Below are positions 1-8,304 of a stretch of 32,891 nt of DNA, piece by piece. The notes under the pieces were generated by a model, which saw only the letters and a list, made by a program, of their open reading frames with translations, searched no databases and had not been told where the DNA came from. Both the position numbers and the translations under genes were made by a program. This DNA comes from Campylobacter sp. (GTDB taxonomy: Bacteria; Campylobacterota; Campylobacteria; Campylobacterales; Campylobacteraceae): contig JALFKC010000060.1 in the NCBI GenBank assembly GCA_022775765.1, forward strand, positions 1-32,891, given 5' to 3'. The stretch's first letter is position 1, and each line of letters starts with the position of its first letter.

Positions 1-268
1 AGAAAGATAAATGATTTAGCATTTAATGAATTTATAAATATCTTAGCAACTAAAACAAATGTTGTTAAGATTGATAAATTCTATCCTAGTTCTAAGACTT
101 GTAGTTGTTGTGGATATATCAAAAAAGATTTAAATCTTAAATAAAGATAGAATCTTTGATTGTTCTAATTGCAATTCAAAGATAGATAGGGATTATAATG
201 CTAGTTTAAATATTTATAGAGTTGGGGCTCTTAGTGGAGAATTTGTAAGACCTGCAAAAGTAGGCTAG
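1..268 (+). pseudogene. tnpB: 3' end of an IS605/IS200-type TnpB gene, frameshifted
   Basis: The window opens inside this gene. The reading frame from base 1 gives the start of a TnpB C-terminal zinc ribbon (CSCCGY) and then meets a stop at 142-144. One frame over, the protein continues with the second Cys pair (CSNC) and the RuvC-III signature DRDYNASLNI, ending at the TAG at 266-268. A single-base indel near 142 explains the break. TnpB proteins are RNA-guided nucleases carried by IS200/IS605 and related elements. This copy cannot make a full protein unless frameshifting rescues it. No IS right end can be recognised downstream, because foreign coding sequence starts within about 15 bases of the stop. 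Confidence 0.85.
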
Positions 269-270
269 AT

Positions 271-1849
271 TTGTTGATACTAAAAACCCCTGCATTTATG
301 CGTGGAGAGTATGTCATATATGAAGATTTTGATGTGCAAGAAAGCTGTGATTTTCCTATGCTAGCTACCAAAAATCCTTTTACAAATTTATTCGTTGATA
401 GAACAGAAGATATTGCTAAAATAAGCGATAAAGAAATTTTAGAGTATGTTAAAACTGATAATTACAAAGATAAAAACGGCGAGATAATTTTAGCTAAAAA
501 GCTCAAAAATCTGGACTCAAAATGGGATTACAATAAAAATGGTATTTGGGATGGCTATATACCAGACTGTGAGTTTAACTTTGATAGCGAAGGTTTTGAT
601 ATTGGCAAAATAACCGATTGGCGAGCCTTTGGTTACTATCCATTTTAGGGACATTTTGGCCTACTAATGGCAACACTGATGATGTTTTATTCGCCTCCCT
701 GAAATTTTTGCAAAAGACGAAAATGGCAAATTTAATCTTGAAATTTACAAGCTAAATTTATCCATAGTTGAGAGTTTAATCAAGCAAAAAACTATCAAAA
801 TTTCTAAAATAGATGAGAGTAAAATTAACATTGACCTAAATCAAAATGGCAAATCTGACATAACTAACGAAATAGTTTTCAACTGGACTAAGCCAAAATT
901 TGATATAAAAACCACTAAACTCTCAAATTATAGTATGACTTACGCAGGATTAGCAAAAAAGATGCTAGAAAATGGAGAACTAAATATCGCTCCAGGGCTA
1001 TATCCAGTAGGCACCGAATTTTTATACTCTGTAAGATATATAGATATAAATGGCGAAAAACTAGTATGGCAAAGCGTATAAAAGTTAAGTATGGAATTAA
1101 GACTTACTGGCAAACTTATGGTGAGCTTTCTAATACAGGAGCAAATGCAGTAAAAGAAAAAAGAGATTTCCCAGATAGGATAGATCAATATGTAGGAAAT
1201 ATCGAAACTGGTATAAATAACGATAGGGATTGGTTTTTTCAAGGATTTATTGAAGACAAAGACGGAGAACTTAGAGCACAAACATACGAAGAGACGCTGT
1301 TTTGTATGGGTTGTCACTCAAATATCGCAACAACAGCTGATGCGACTTTTGTTTTTCAACGCAAATTTGAGTATGGTGAATTTAACGATGGATGGTTTCA
1401 CTGGAGTCAAAAGGACTTTTCTGGTATCAAAGATATGATTTTAAGCGATGGTGAAGGAGAATACGCAAAATATCTAGCACTAAATAATGCTGGGGATGAA
1501 TTTCGCTCTAATTCAGAAGTAATGGAGAAATTTTTGTTGATGGTTGGGAAAAAATAATGAAATGGTAGAAAAAGAGCACGAGCTTAACCAAAAAAATCCT
1601 GGTGCTATTATGGATAGAAGCTGGAGGTTAAAAAGTGAAGCTATGGAAATTTTAAAAGATGATATAAGCTATCTTTTGATGCCAAGCTCAAAAAGAGCAT
1701 TAAAACTAAACAAAGCTTATAGATTAGTCGTAAAAGAGCAAAGCTATATTTATGGTAGAGATGTAAATATCAAACCATCAAATAATGTTTATAAAGAAGT
1801 CGAACAAGCTCAAAGCACTGGGTTAAAGGCTTATTTATATGAATATTAA
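271..1849 (+). pseudogene. Decayed CxxCH (haem c-type) protein gene, at least five frameshifts
   Basis: Successive frames read as one protein of about 525 residues whose N-terminus is missing. Frame changes fall near 645, 686, 1065, 1532 and 1551. Each is explained by one lost base; four of the five are in a short T or A run (for example TTTT at 643-646 and AAAAAA at 1549-1554). A CMGCH motif, the classic covalent haem c attachment site, is at 1303-1317. Acidic, Asn- and Trp-rich segments surround it. Function is unknown; an exported c-type cytochrome or cytochrome-linked enzyme is plausible. The gene begins right after the tnpB remnant, so element insertion or deletion probably removed its 5' end. 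No signal peptide remains. Confidence 0.75.
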
Positions 1850-1857
1850 TCACTCTC

Positions 1858-1882
1858 AAGCTTTGGCTTATAGCCAAAGCTT
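1858..1882 (+). terminator. Hairpin downstream of the decayed CxxCH gene
   Basis: A perfect 11-bp stem (AAGCTTTGGCT paired with AGCCAAAGCTT) closes a 3-base TAT loop, 8 bases after the stop codon at 1847-1849. The tail is TTTAAAATAT rather than a clean T run, so strength is uncertain. No gene was found in the AT-rich stretch 1883-2155. Confidence 0.55.
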
Positions 1883-2155
1883 TAAAATATATTAAAAATT
1901 TAAATCTTGAGAAACCTTTTATTAAATTTTTAGTATATTGTGTGATAATTTTTATTTTTTATGATTAATTTCAACGCTTGTAGAGTAGTTTCAAATATTT
2001 ACTTCTGTTTAAGATATTAGCTAAAACCGCTGTATTTGCTAGTTTTTTCACAGAAACATTTTTGCATATGTTTAAAGTCAAATTTGTATAATCAATTTTT
2101 TTGCACCTTTAAAAACATAAATATTCTTAAAATAGACACACAAAAATATTCACAA

Positions 2156-2184
2156 TTGACAATTTAACCAAATTTTTTTATAAT
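2156..2184 (+). promoter_or_regulatory. Perfect sigma-70 promoter giving a probably leaderless transcript
   Basis: TTGACA (2156-2161) and TATAAT (2179-2184) are separated by exactly 17 bases. Transcription would start about 6-7 bases after the -10 box, at or next to the ATG at 2191. No Shine-Dalgarno sequence lies between the -10 box and the ATG. Confidence 0.75.
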
Positions 2185-2190
2185 GACGAA

Positions 2191-2634
2191 ATGATTAAAG
2201 AAAATGTTTCAAAATTACCACAAGATTTGCAAAACGAACTTGTAGAAAAAATCGTTGCTATCAATCCGCGTGAGATTTGGCTTTTTGGCAGCTACGCAAA
2301 AGGAAGTCCTAGCATTAGCAGTGACATAGATATCTTTATCGTCGAGCCAAAAAATGACCCAGATTTTCACCAAAAGCTTATAAATTTAAGAAACGAACTC
2401 AAAGATTTTCAACAAAAACATAGCTTAGAACACATCGATATCGATATTTTCTCAGATACTAGAAAAAATATCAAAAAAAAGATCGCAAACGCAGATGAGT
2501 TTTACAACTCAGTTTTTGATGGGGCGATCAAACTCTACTGCAAAAAAGAGAAAAAGCCATTTATCACCACAAACTCGCTCTCGCTTTATGAGAGAATAAA
2601 ACGCAAAATTTTCCTTAAAATGCGCCACGACTAA
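2191..2634 (+). CDS. MNT-type nucleotidyltransferase domain protein
   Basis: This 147-residue protein has the minimal nucleotidyltransferase signature GSx10DxD: Gly33-Ser34 followed by Asp45 and Asp47. A further DID pair near 83-85 could supply the third carboxylate. The family transfers nucleotides to proteins or small molecules. Many stand-alone members are MntA-like antitoxins that AMPylate a HepT toxin. No HepT gene is adjacent, so a toxin-antitoxin role is not supported here. The C-terminal 25 residues are basic (KRKIFLKMRHD). Its 3' end overlaps the convergent lpxB gene by 20 bases. It is expressed from a consensus promoter that places the transcript start at its own ATG. Confidence 0.8.
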   Translation: MIKENVSKLPQDLQNELVEKIVAINPREIWLFGSYAKGSPSISSDIDIFIVEPKNDPDFHQKLINLRNELKDFQQKHSLEHIDIDIFSDTRKNIKKKIANADEFYNSVFDGAIKLYCKKEKKPFITTNSLSLYERIKRKIFLKMRHD

Positions 2635-3688
2635 GCATATCGGCTACATTTTTCGCGCTTCCAAATTTAAGATAATTTTTTAGTTCATCCTTTGCAAGGC
2701 TAAATTTAGCTCTATCGCAGTTTTGATACTCATCAAGCAAATTTTTGGCACTCACTTCGTCTTGGATTAACTCTTTGTGAAGCAAAGGTCTTTGCATAAA
2801 ATCAAAAATAATATTAGCAAGTCCCACATATCTAATCTTAAGAAACCGTTTAGCAATAGCGATATCAAGGGCTTTTGCCTTGTAGCAAAGCACAAATGGC
2901 ACCCCGATAATTGCCGCCTCAAGCGTCGCAGTTCCTGAGCAAATAAAGGCAAATTCGCACTTACTCAAAATCTCAGGCGTATTAAAGTTCACTTCAAACT
3001 CGCCTATATCGCCATAAAACTCATCAATCTTATCTTTTAAATTTGGTGGCACTACAAGGATGAGATTTTTATCCTTAAGACTGCTAGCAACCTCTTTGAA
3101 AATCGGCATAAGGCGTTTGATTTCTGAAGCTCTGCTTCCTGGCAAAAAAACGATATTTTGGCTATTTTGAGTGCTGTTTTCATAGCCTTTTAGCTCGTCT
3201 AAAAGTGGATGACCTACATAAGTAGATTTTGAATAATATCTATCATCAAAAGGCAAAATCGAAGCTAAATTATCACAATACTTCTCAACTTTGGCGACCC
3301 TTTTTTCTTTCCACGCCCAAACTTGCGGCAAAATATAGTAAGTAATTGGCGTTTTGATTCCAGCACTTTTGATCGCTTTTGCAAGTGGGAGATTAAAAGC
3401 TGGTGAATCCACAAGCAAGATAGCATCGCAATCCCTAGCTAGTTCAACCATTTTTTTGATAGCTTTTTTAGCCTTAAAAATCAGTGGCACAACCTCTACA
3501 AATCCCATCGCACTAAACTCTTTGCTATCCATATATGGCTTTGCGATTTTACTATCAAATATCCCTAGTAGCGTGATTTGGTAATCTTTCTCAAGCTCTT
3601 TTAGAACCTCTTTAAAGTGCAAATTTGCCGAAGCTTCTAGGCAAGAGACGAGAATTTTTAGTGGCTTTTTTTCTAAATTTGTCTGCAT
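2615..3688 (-). CDS. lpxB: Lipid-A-disaccharide synthase LpxB
   Basis: LpxB condenses UDP-2,3-diacylglucosamine with lipid X to form the lipid A disaccharide on the inner face of the inner membrane. The 357-residue product has the family's N-terminal SCLEASANLHF segment, the AILLVDSPAFNLPLAK and YYILPQVWAWK blocks, VGHPLLDEL, the FLPGSRASEI donor-binding region and CSGTATLEAAI. I chose the ATG at 3686-3688; an in-frame GTG nine bases upstream (3695-3697) would add three residues. It runs convergently into the nucleotidyltransferase gene and diverges from the lipoprotein gene. Length is normal for the family. Confidence 0.93.
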   Translation of the reverse strand: MQTNLEKKPLKILVSCLEASANLHFKEVLKELEKDYQITLLGIFDSKIAKPYMDSKEFSAMGFVEVVPLIFKAKKAIKKMVELARDCDAILLVDSPAFNLPLAKAIKSAGIKTPITYYILPQVWAWKEKRVAKVEKYCDNLASILPFDDRYYSKSTYVGHPLLDELKGYENSTQNSQNIVFLPGSRASEIKRLMPIFKEVASSLKDKNLILVVPPNLKDKIDEFYGDIGEFEVNFNTPEILSKCEFAFICSGTATLEAAIIGVPFVLCYKAKALDIAIAKRFLKIRYVGLANIIFDFMQRPLLHKELIQDEVSAKNLLDEYQNCDRAKFSLAKDELKNYLKFGSAKNVADMLSRGAF

Positions 3689-3757
3689 AAATTTCACTCT
3701 ATCTTTTTTAAATTTGCTTTATTATAGTAAAATTTATGAAAATTTTAAAGGTTTAAT

Positions 3758-4225
3758 ATGAGATATCTATTTTTCACACTAATTTTAGCCATAGCTTTTG
3801 CAGGTTGTCAAAGCAAAAAAGTATCAGTTCTAAAAGATACGCCAAATTTATCCCCAAATGAAAATGCAAAGTATTACGCAGGGGTGCTAAAAAGCCACTA
3901 TTCCCCACTTCCAAAGCAGATCGCAAAAGAGGTTGTGTTGGATAAAGTTTTTACCTATGAAAATAGCGTCATTTCAGAATACAAACTTCTCTCAATTCCT
4001 AAAAACAGCAAACAAACTAACGAATACAAAGAGTATCTTGCATTTATGCACCTACAAAACACCTGCGAAGATGAGTTTTGGCAAAAAGCATTGGCTGATG
4101 GCGTAGTGAATACAAATGTCTATTTTTATCAAGGAAAAGAGTTTTTTGGGATAAGTATAAGTGACCAAATTTGTCAAAATTTGCAAAACTCACTGCAAAA
4201 AAACTCAAATAAAGGAAAAAATTGA
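3758..4225 (+). CDS. Small predicted lipoprotein
   Basis: The 155-residue product starts with a short hydrophobic signal and a lipobox-like AFAGC, predicting lipidation at Cys17 and export by Lgt/Lsp. The mature part is hydrophilic with two further Cys residues (in QNTCEDE and DQICQNL) that could form a disulfide. I do not recognise the family. Its stop overlaps the TTG start of surE (TTGA), so the two are probably translationally coupled. AAAGG just upstream of the ATG serves as ribosome binding site. Confidence 0.8.
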   Translation: MRYLFFTLILAIAFAGCQSKKVSVLKDTPNLSPNENAKYYAGVLKSHYSPLPKQIAKEVVLDKVFTYENSVISEYKLLSIPKNSKQTNEYKEYLAFMHLQNTCEDEFWQKALADGVVNTNVYFYQGKEFFGISISDQICQNLQNSLQKNSNKGKN

Positions 4226-4995
4226 AAACAATACTTGTAACCAACGACGATGGGTTTGATTCAGCGGGGATTAGGGATTTAGCAAGAACTCTAAAACAAA
4301 TCGCAAAAGTTATCGTGGTGGCTCCTTCAACTCAAAAATCGGCGTGCGGCCACTCAGTAACCTGCACTAGGCCTTTGAAATTTTTGCAGGTTGATGATGA
4401 CTATTTTAAGCTTGATGACGCCACGCCCGCTGATTGTGTGTATCTTGGAATTCACGCATTTTTTAAAGACTCTTTGCCCGATCTAATAGTAAGCGGGATC
4501 AATAACGGTGCAAATTTAGGCGAAGATATCACCTACTCAGGCACTTGTGGCGGGGCTATGCAAGGGGTGCTTCAAGGCGTTCCTAGCCTAGCTGTTTCAC
4601 AGCTCTACGCAGGCGATAGCTTAGAGAGATATGGCTTTGATTTGGGGTGCGAAATCGCTCTAAGCTTGGTAGAAAAAATATTCAAAGATGGCTTTCCACT
4701 ACCCAAAAAGCAGTTTTTAAATCTAAATATTCCAGCAGTTAGCAAAAAGGGTTTCAAAGGCATAAAAGTAGCACCGATGGGTGAGAAAATCTACTCAACC
4801 GCTGCACTGATGAATAAAAATCCCTACGGTGAAGAATACTACTGGCTAGGCGAATTAAATATGAACTTTGATGCGAACTTAAACGCACAAAAAGACCTAG
4901 GATACGCCTTTGATGGCTACGCAACCCTAACTCCCATAATGCTAGATCTTACCTCATACAAAGAACTCAAGGGGCTTGAAAATTGGATAAAATAG
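4222..4995 (+). CDS. surE: 5'/3'-nucleotidase SurE
   Basis: SurE is a metal-dependent phosphatase that hydrolyses nucleoside monophosphates and is linked to stationary-phase survival. The metal-binding TNDDGFDSAGI is at the N-terminus (Asp9 and Asp10), followed by APSTQKSACGHSVT and the SGINNGANLGEDITYSGT block carrying the ligand Asn. It is 257 residues, the usual size. The start is TTG, overlapping the previous stop; an AAAGGA lies 6 bases upstream. The 3' end overlaps tcdA by 13 bases. From memory, surE next to a ThiF-family gene is also the C. jejuni order. Confidence 0.93.
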   Translation: MKTILVTNDDGFDSAGIRDLARTLKQIAKVIVVAPSTQKSACGHSVTCTRPLKFLQVDDDYFKLDDATPADCVYLGIHAFFKDSLPDLIVSGINNGANLGEDITYSGTCGGAMQGVLQGVPSLAVSQLYAGDSLERYGFDLGCEIALSLVEKIFKDGFPLPKKQFLNLNIPAVSKKGFKGIKVAPMGEKIYSTAALMNKNPYGEEYYWLGELNMNFDANLNAQKDLGYAFDGYATLTPIMLDLTSYKELKGLENWIK

Positions 4996-5630
4996 ATAGA
5001 TTTACAAGGGCTAGATGGCTCTTTGGTGAGAAATTTAGCATGCTTGAAAATGCCAAAATTCTAGTGCTTGGATGTGGTGGCGTGGGCGGAATCTGCATTG
5101 ACGCACTTCTTAGAAGCGGGATTAAAAATCTCACCATAATTGACTATGATAAATTTGACATAACCAACCAAAATCGCCAACTATATTCTGAAAGCTTAGG
5201 CGAGATAAAAGTAGAAGTTTTTAAGCGAATTTACCCACAAATTAATGCTATAAATTTAAAATTATCCCCACAAATTATAGATGAGTTTGACTTTAGTGAG
5301 TTTGATCTTATCATAGACGCGGTTGATGATATCCCTTGTAAGGTTGCCCTAGCTCTAAAATGCCACAAAAAGCTAATTAGCTCGATGGGTGGGGCAAAAA
5401 GGATAGACACTACAAAAATCAAAGTCGGAAGTATTTGGAAAACTAGCGTCGATCCATTTGCTAGAAAAATCAGAACTGAGCTCAAAAAAAGAGGCTTTAA
5501 AAACAAATACGATGTCGTCTTCTCAACCGAAGAGCCAAAATGCACAAATCTAGGAAGCTTTATGGGTGTAACTGCAAGCTTTGGGTTAGCTTTGGCTAGC
5601 CTTGCGGTTAGAAGGCTTTGCAAGATTTAA
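4983..5630 (+). CDS. tcdA: tRNA threonylcarbamoyladenosine dehydratase-like (TcdA/ThiF superfamily)
   Basis: This is an E1-like adenylating enzyme. TcdA activates and cyclises t6A at tRNA position 37. The nucleotide-binding GCGGVGG is at residues 30-36, then an acidic strand end (IIDYDKFD) and the NRQ motif (TNQNRQLYS). The MGGAKR block and KTSVDPFARKIRTELKKRG match the TcdA-specific region better than MoeB or ThiF. No CxxC zinc pairs typical of MoeB are present. At 215 residues it is slightly shorter than E. coli TcdA and lacks its C-terminal extension. A good hairpin terminator follows. Confidence 0.85.
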   Translation: MDKIDRFTRARWLFGEKFSMLENAKILVLGCGGVGGICIDALLRSGIKNLTIIDYDKFDITNQNRQLYSESLGEIKVEVFKRIYPQINAINLKLSPQIIDEFDFSEFDLIIDAVDDIPCKVALALKCHKKLISSMGGAKRIDTTKIKVGSIWKTSVDPFARKIRTELKKRGFKNKYDVVFSTEEPKCTNLGSFMGVTASFGLALASLAVRRLCKI

Positions 5631-5686
5631 AATGCCGTGTTAAATGCATTTCATAACTGATTAATTTATAAAAATCTTATTTAGCC

Positions 5687-5724
5687 TAGCCATAATTTCA
5701 AAAAAACAATTATGGCTATTTTAA
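5687..5724 (+). terminator. Rho-independent terminator after tcdA
   Basis: A perfect 11-bp stem (TAGCCATAATT with AATTATGGCTA, arms 5687-5697 and 5708-5718) encloses a 10-base loop and is followed by TTTTAATTT. It ends the lipoprotein-surE-tcdA operon. Confidence 0.8.
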
Positions 5725-5802
5725 TTTCTATAAATCAAATTTACAGTAAATTTCTATAAATTCATATCAAAATTTACAATAAATTAGTGCTTAAATTTGA
5801 TA

Positions 5803-5831
5803 TTGACAACGAGTTTATTTTGTATTATAAT
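5803..5831 (+). promoter_or_regulatory. Perfect sigma-70 promoter of the broken ABC operon
   Basis: TTGACA (5803-5808), 17 bases, then TATAAT (5826-5831). Transcription would begin near 5838, about 28 bases before the ATG at 5866, with an AAGAAAG ribosome-binding-like sequence between. The promoter is intact although all three genes behind it are broken. Confidence 0.75.
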
Positions 5832-5865
5832 TTTGAGATTTATTTTAAGAAAGATTATTAAATTA

Positions 5866-6699
5866 ATGCGGTTGAAGTTACAAATTTAACATATTATTAT
5901 GGTAAAAAGTTGATTTACAAAGACCTAAATTTTAGCGTCAAAAAAGGCAGCGTTTTTGGGATTTTGGGTAAAAATGGCATTGCCAAATCGACTTTGATAA
6001 ATATTTTGATGGGATATCTTAGTCCAAAAAGTGGCAGTTGCAAGGTTTTAGACAAAAGTAGCGACGCACTTGATAATAGCACAAAACAAAAAGTCGCCCT
6101 GCTTTTTGAAGGATTTTTGACATACGAATATCTAAGCATTTTGGAGTTTGAGAGATTTTTAAGTGCATTTTATCCAAAATGGGACAGCCAAATTTATAAC
6201 TCTTTAATAAAAATTTTAAAACTTAATAAAAACCAAAAACTATCTTCTATGTCGCTTGGACAACGCTCACAAGTGGTTTTGGCTTCGCTTTTTGCACAAA
6301 ATGCAGAATTTTGATACTTGATGACTATTCGATGGGGCTTGATGCTGTATACAGAAGGCTTTTTGGCGATTTTTTTTAAAGATTATTTAGATGGCAAAGA
6401 AAAAAACCGTCATCATCACAAGCTATGTGATGAGCGATTTAGAGAGATTGATTGATAATTTTATTATTATTAAACGCGGTGGCAAGGTGTTTCAAAGCGA
6501 TATCAAAACATTTATGAATGAGTATAAAATTTATCAAATCCCTAAAAATTTAGAGTTTGATAAAGACGAATTTACAAACATTGATGAGTATAAAAACTAC
6601 TTTTTGGGTGGGTCTTTTTCGCAAAAAAGCGAGTTTAAACTCCTTGAAAATGCCACTTTTGAAGATAAATTTTTAAATTTCACAGGACGCTATGAATGA
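5866..6699 (+). pseudogene. ABC transporter ATP-binding protein gene, frameshifted
   Basis: Read across frames, this gives a complete ABC ATPase of about 280 residues. It has a Walker A-like GILGKNGIAKST, a SLGQR signature, Walker B LILDDYSMGLD and a C-terminal switch region (SYVMSDLE). Breaks: the ATG at 5866 is one base out of frame with the body; an A is lost near 6306, causing a stop at 6313; a T is gained in the T7 run at 6371-6377. The P-loop has Ala where the invariant Gly before Lys should be (GIAKST instead of GxGKST). Such ATPases energise ABC-2-type exporters. The permease ATG overlaps its stop codon (ATGA), showing a former operon. Confidence 0.85.
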
Positions 6700-7349
6700 A
6701 AGCTATTTTTTTAAAAGAATTTCGTAGGTTTGGGCTATTTTTTATATTTGCTTTTGTGGCTTTTTGGGCTGTATTTTGCGTGGTTTTATTTGGAAAATTC
6801 GCACTCTTTAAACCCACTTCATCCGCAAAGCGTGATTTGGTATGAGTATCTATTTTTTGAAAATAAAATCCAAAATTCGTTTTTATTTGCTTTGATTTTT
6901 TGTGCACTCTTAAGTGCGATTTTTCAGTTTTTATCAAGGCGGACGCATATTAAAATTTTGCTTCATTTGCCGGTTTCAAATCTTAAAATTCTACTTTGGC
7001 ATATAAGTTTTTCGGTTGGAATCTTTATCGTTATATCGATATTTTTCGCGGTGATTTTTTGCATTTTTGCAAATAAATTTTATCCAGATATATTATTAAA
7101 GATATGATTTTTGATTGGCTAAATTTTACATTATATAGCGTAGCGATATATTTATTTAGAACTAGCATTGTGCTTCACAAAAATTTAACCAAAAGTGGAA
7201 TTTTAGGAATATTTTTATTCGTTGCTATTTTTGGAGAAATTTTTTATATCAAAAATATTTTTGTGTTTATTTTGCTAATATTATTGGGTTTTATTTTGTG
7301 CTATAACTCTTTCATCTCACACAAAAATAGTCATAAATTTGCCTTTTAA
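6696..7349 (+). pseudogene. ABC-2-type permease gene, frameshifted
   Basis: The repaired protein is about 218 residues and starts MKAIFLKEFRRFG. It has strongly hydrophobic segments and a basic middle region (LSRRTHIKILLHLP) like that of ABC-2 permeases. One extra T in the T6 run near 6741 and one missing A near 7101 split it into three frames. The start overlaps the ATPase stop. It would be the membrane partner of the preceding ATPase. The substrate cannot be told from the sequence. Confidence 0.75.
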
Positions 7350-7357
7350 ATATAGCG

Positions 7358-8284
7358 ATGAATTGTATTTTTGGTGTTTGTATTTTTGCTGGGTATAAAT
7401 TTTATTTAGATAAAATCTTTTAATAACAAAGAAAAATACTATATTTTCTATTCACCGATTTTAAATGAGTTTGTTTATCAGCAAAATTTAGGAGGACACC
7501 ACTTTTCATACGTTAGTCAAAGTGGCAAAAAATTTGAAAACGAAAAGGCCTATAAAGACACTTTACCGTTTAATTATTATGGTGATTTAAATCAACAAGG
7601 ATAATTACCAATTAAAATTGCGGATAAAATTTGTGATTTAGAGACGATAAAAAACTCTAGAGTTTCATTTACTTTTAATAGCGATGACACAAAAAGACCA
7701 AGTATCGTGCTTTATCCTGTTTTTGATCCAAATCCAGAAATTTCAACTATTCCTTTTGGTGAAAATATGATTTTTATAGATAAAAATGGCTTAAAAATTT
7801 ATCATCATCACAGCGAAATTAATGAAAATTTAACTCAAAAAGTCAATGAGATTTCACTAAATTTGGCTCTAAAATTTCCTATAAAAAATGTTTTGGGCGG
7901 TTTAATAATCTCAAATCTTACGACACGGGGCTATTTTTTAAAGATAGCGATGGCGAGATTTTTAATCTTGCGATGTATGATAATAAGTTAAGATTTATCA
8001 AAGCTAAGAATTTGAAAAATTTTGATTACATCCATATTAATGAGAGCAAAAATAGCGAATTAATCGACATCGGCTTTAGAGGTGAGAATTTTTATCTCAT
8101 AGATAAAAATTTGCAAACTAAAATTTTGAATTTTAAAATTAAAAATATCGATTTGAAAAATTTGTGCCTTCTATTATCGCTTGATCCAAAAAATTTGCAA
8201 GTAAGATATGATGATGACAAGGTTTATAGGGCTTGGGCTTTTGATGGATTTAGTTTTGAAAAATTAGGAGAATTTGAGATATAA
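7358..8284 (+). pseudogene. DUF4857-like protein gene of the ABC operon, broken
   Basis: The repaired product is about 308 residues: one N-terminal hydrophobic segment (GVCIFAGYKFYLD), then a soluble domain. LPFNYYGDLNQQG followed by LPIKIADKICDLETIKNSR, and YDTGLFFKDSDGEIFNL, resemble DUF4857 proteins that accompany ABC-2 exporters; this match is from memory. Damage: an extra T near 7421, an in-frame TAA at 7602-7604, and a missing T near 7904. Its role in the transporter is unknown; an extracytoplasmic accessory subunit is plausible from the single anchor. Confidence 0.65.
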
Positions 8285-8298
8285 TAATCTCAAATTCT
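8269..8298. terminator. Bidirectional hairpin between the broken ABC operon and ciaB
   Basis: A perfect 12-bp stem (AGAATTTGAGAT with ATCTCAAATTCT, arms 8269-8280 and 8287-8298) closes a six-base ATAATA loop and spans the last codons and stop of the DUF4857-like gene. Convergent ciaB ends at 8305. Plus-strand tail is ATTTAATT. Confidence 0.7.
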
Positions 8299-8304
8299 AT
8301 TTAA

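Noticed and set aside
940-1317. Minus-strand 125-codon frame
   Set aside because: It is antisense to the decayed CxxCH gene, where the plus-strand sense reading has a clear haem motif.
2191-2634. Complete MntA-HepT toxin-antitoxin pair
   Set aside because: No HepT-like frame with an RX4-6H motif lies beside the nucleotidyltransferase.
5231-5623. Minus-strand 130-codon frame inside tcdA
   Set aside because: It lies fully antisense to a recognised enzyme and resembles no protein family.
5862-8284. Sequencing error as the main cause of the broken ABC operon
   Set aside because: More than 10 kb of neighbouring AT-rich genes with equal or longer homopolymers (ciaB, putA, putP) are unbroken. Not fully excluded without reads.
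1-8300. Phase variation as the cause of the many frameshifts
   Set aside because: The affected runs are only 2-7 A or T; Campylobacter phase variation normally uses long G/C tracts, and several breaks per gene could not be reverted together.
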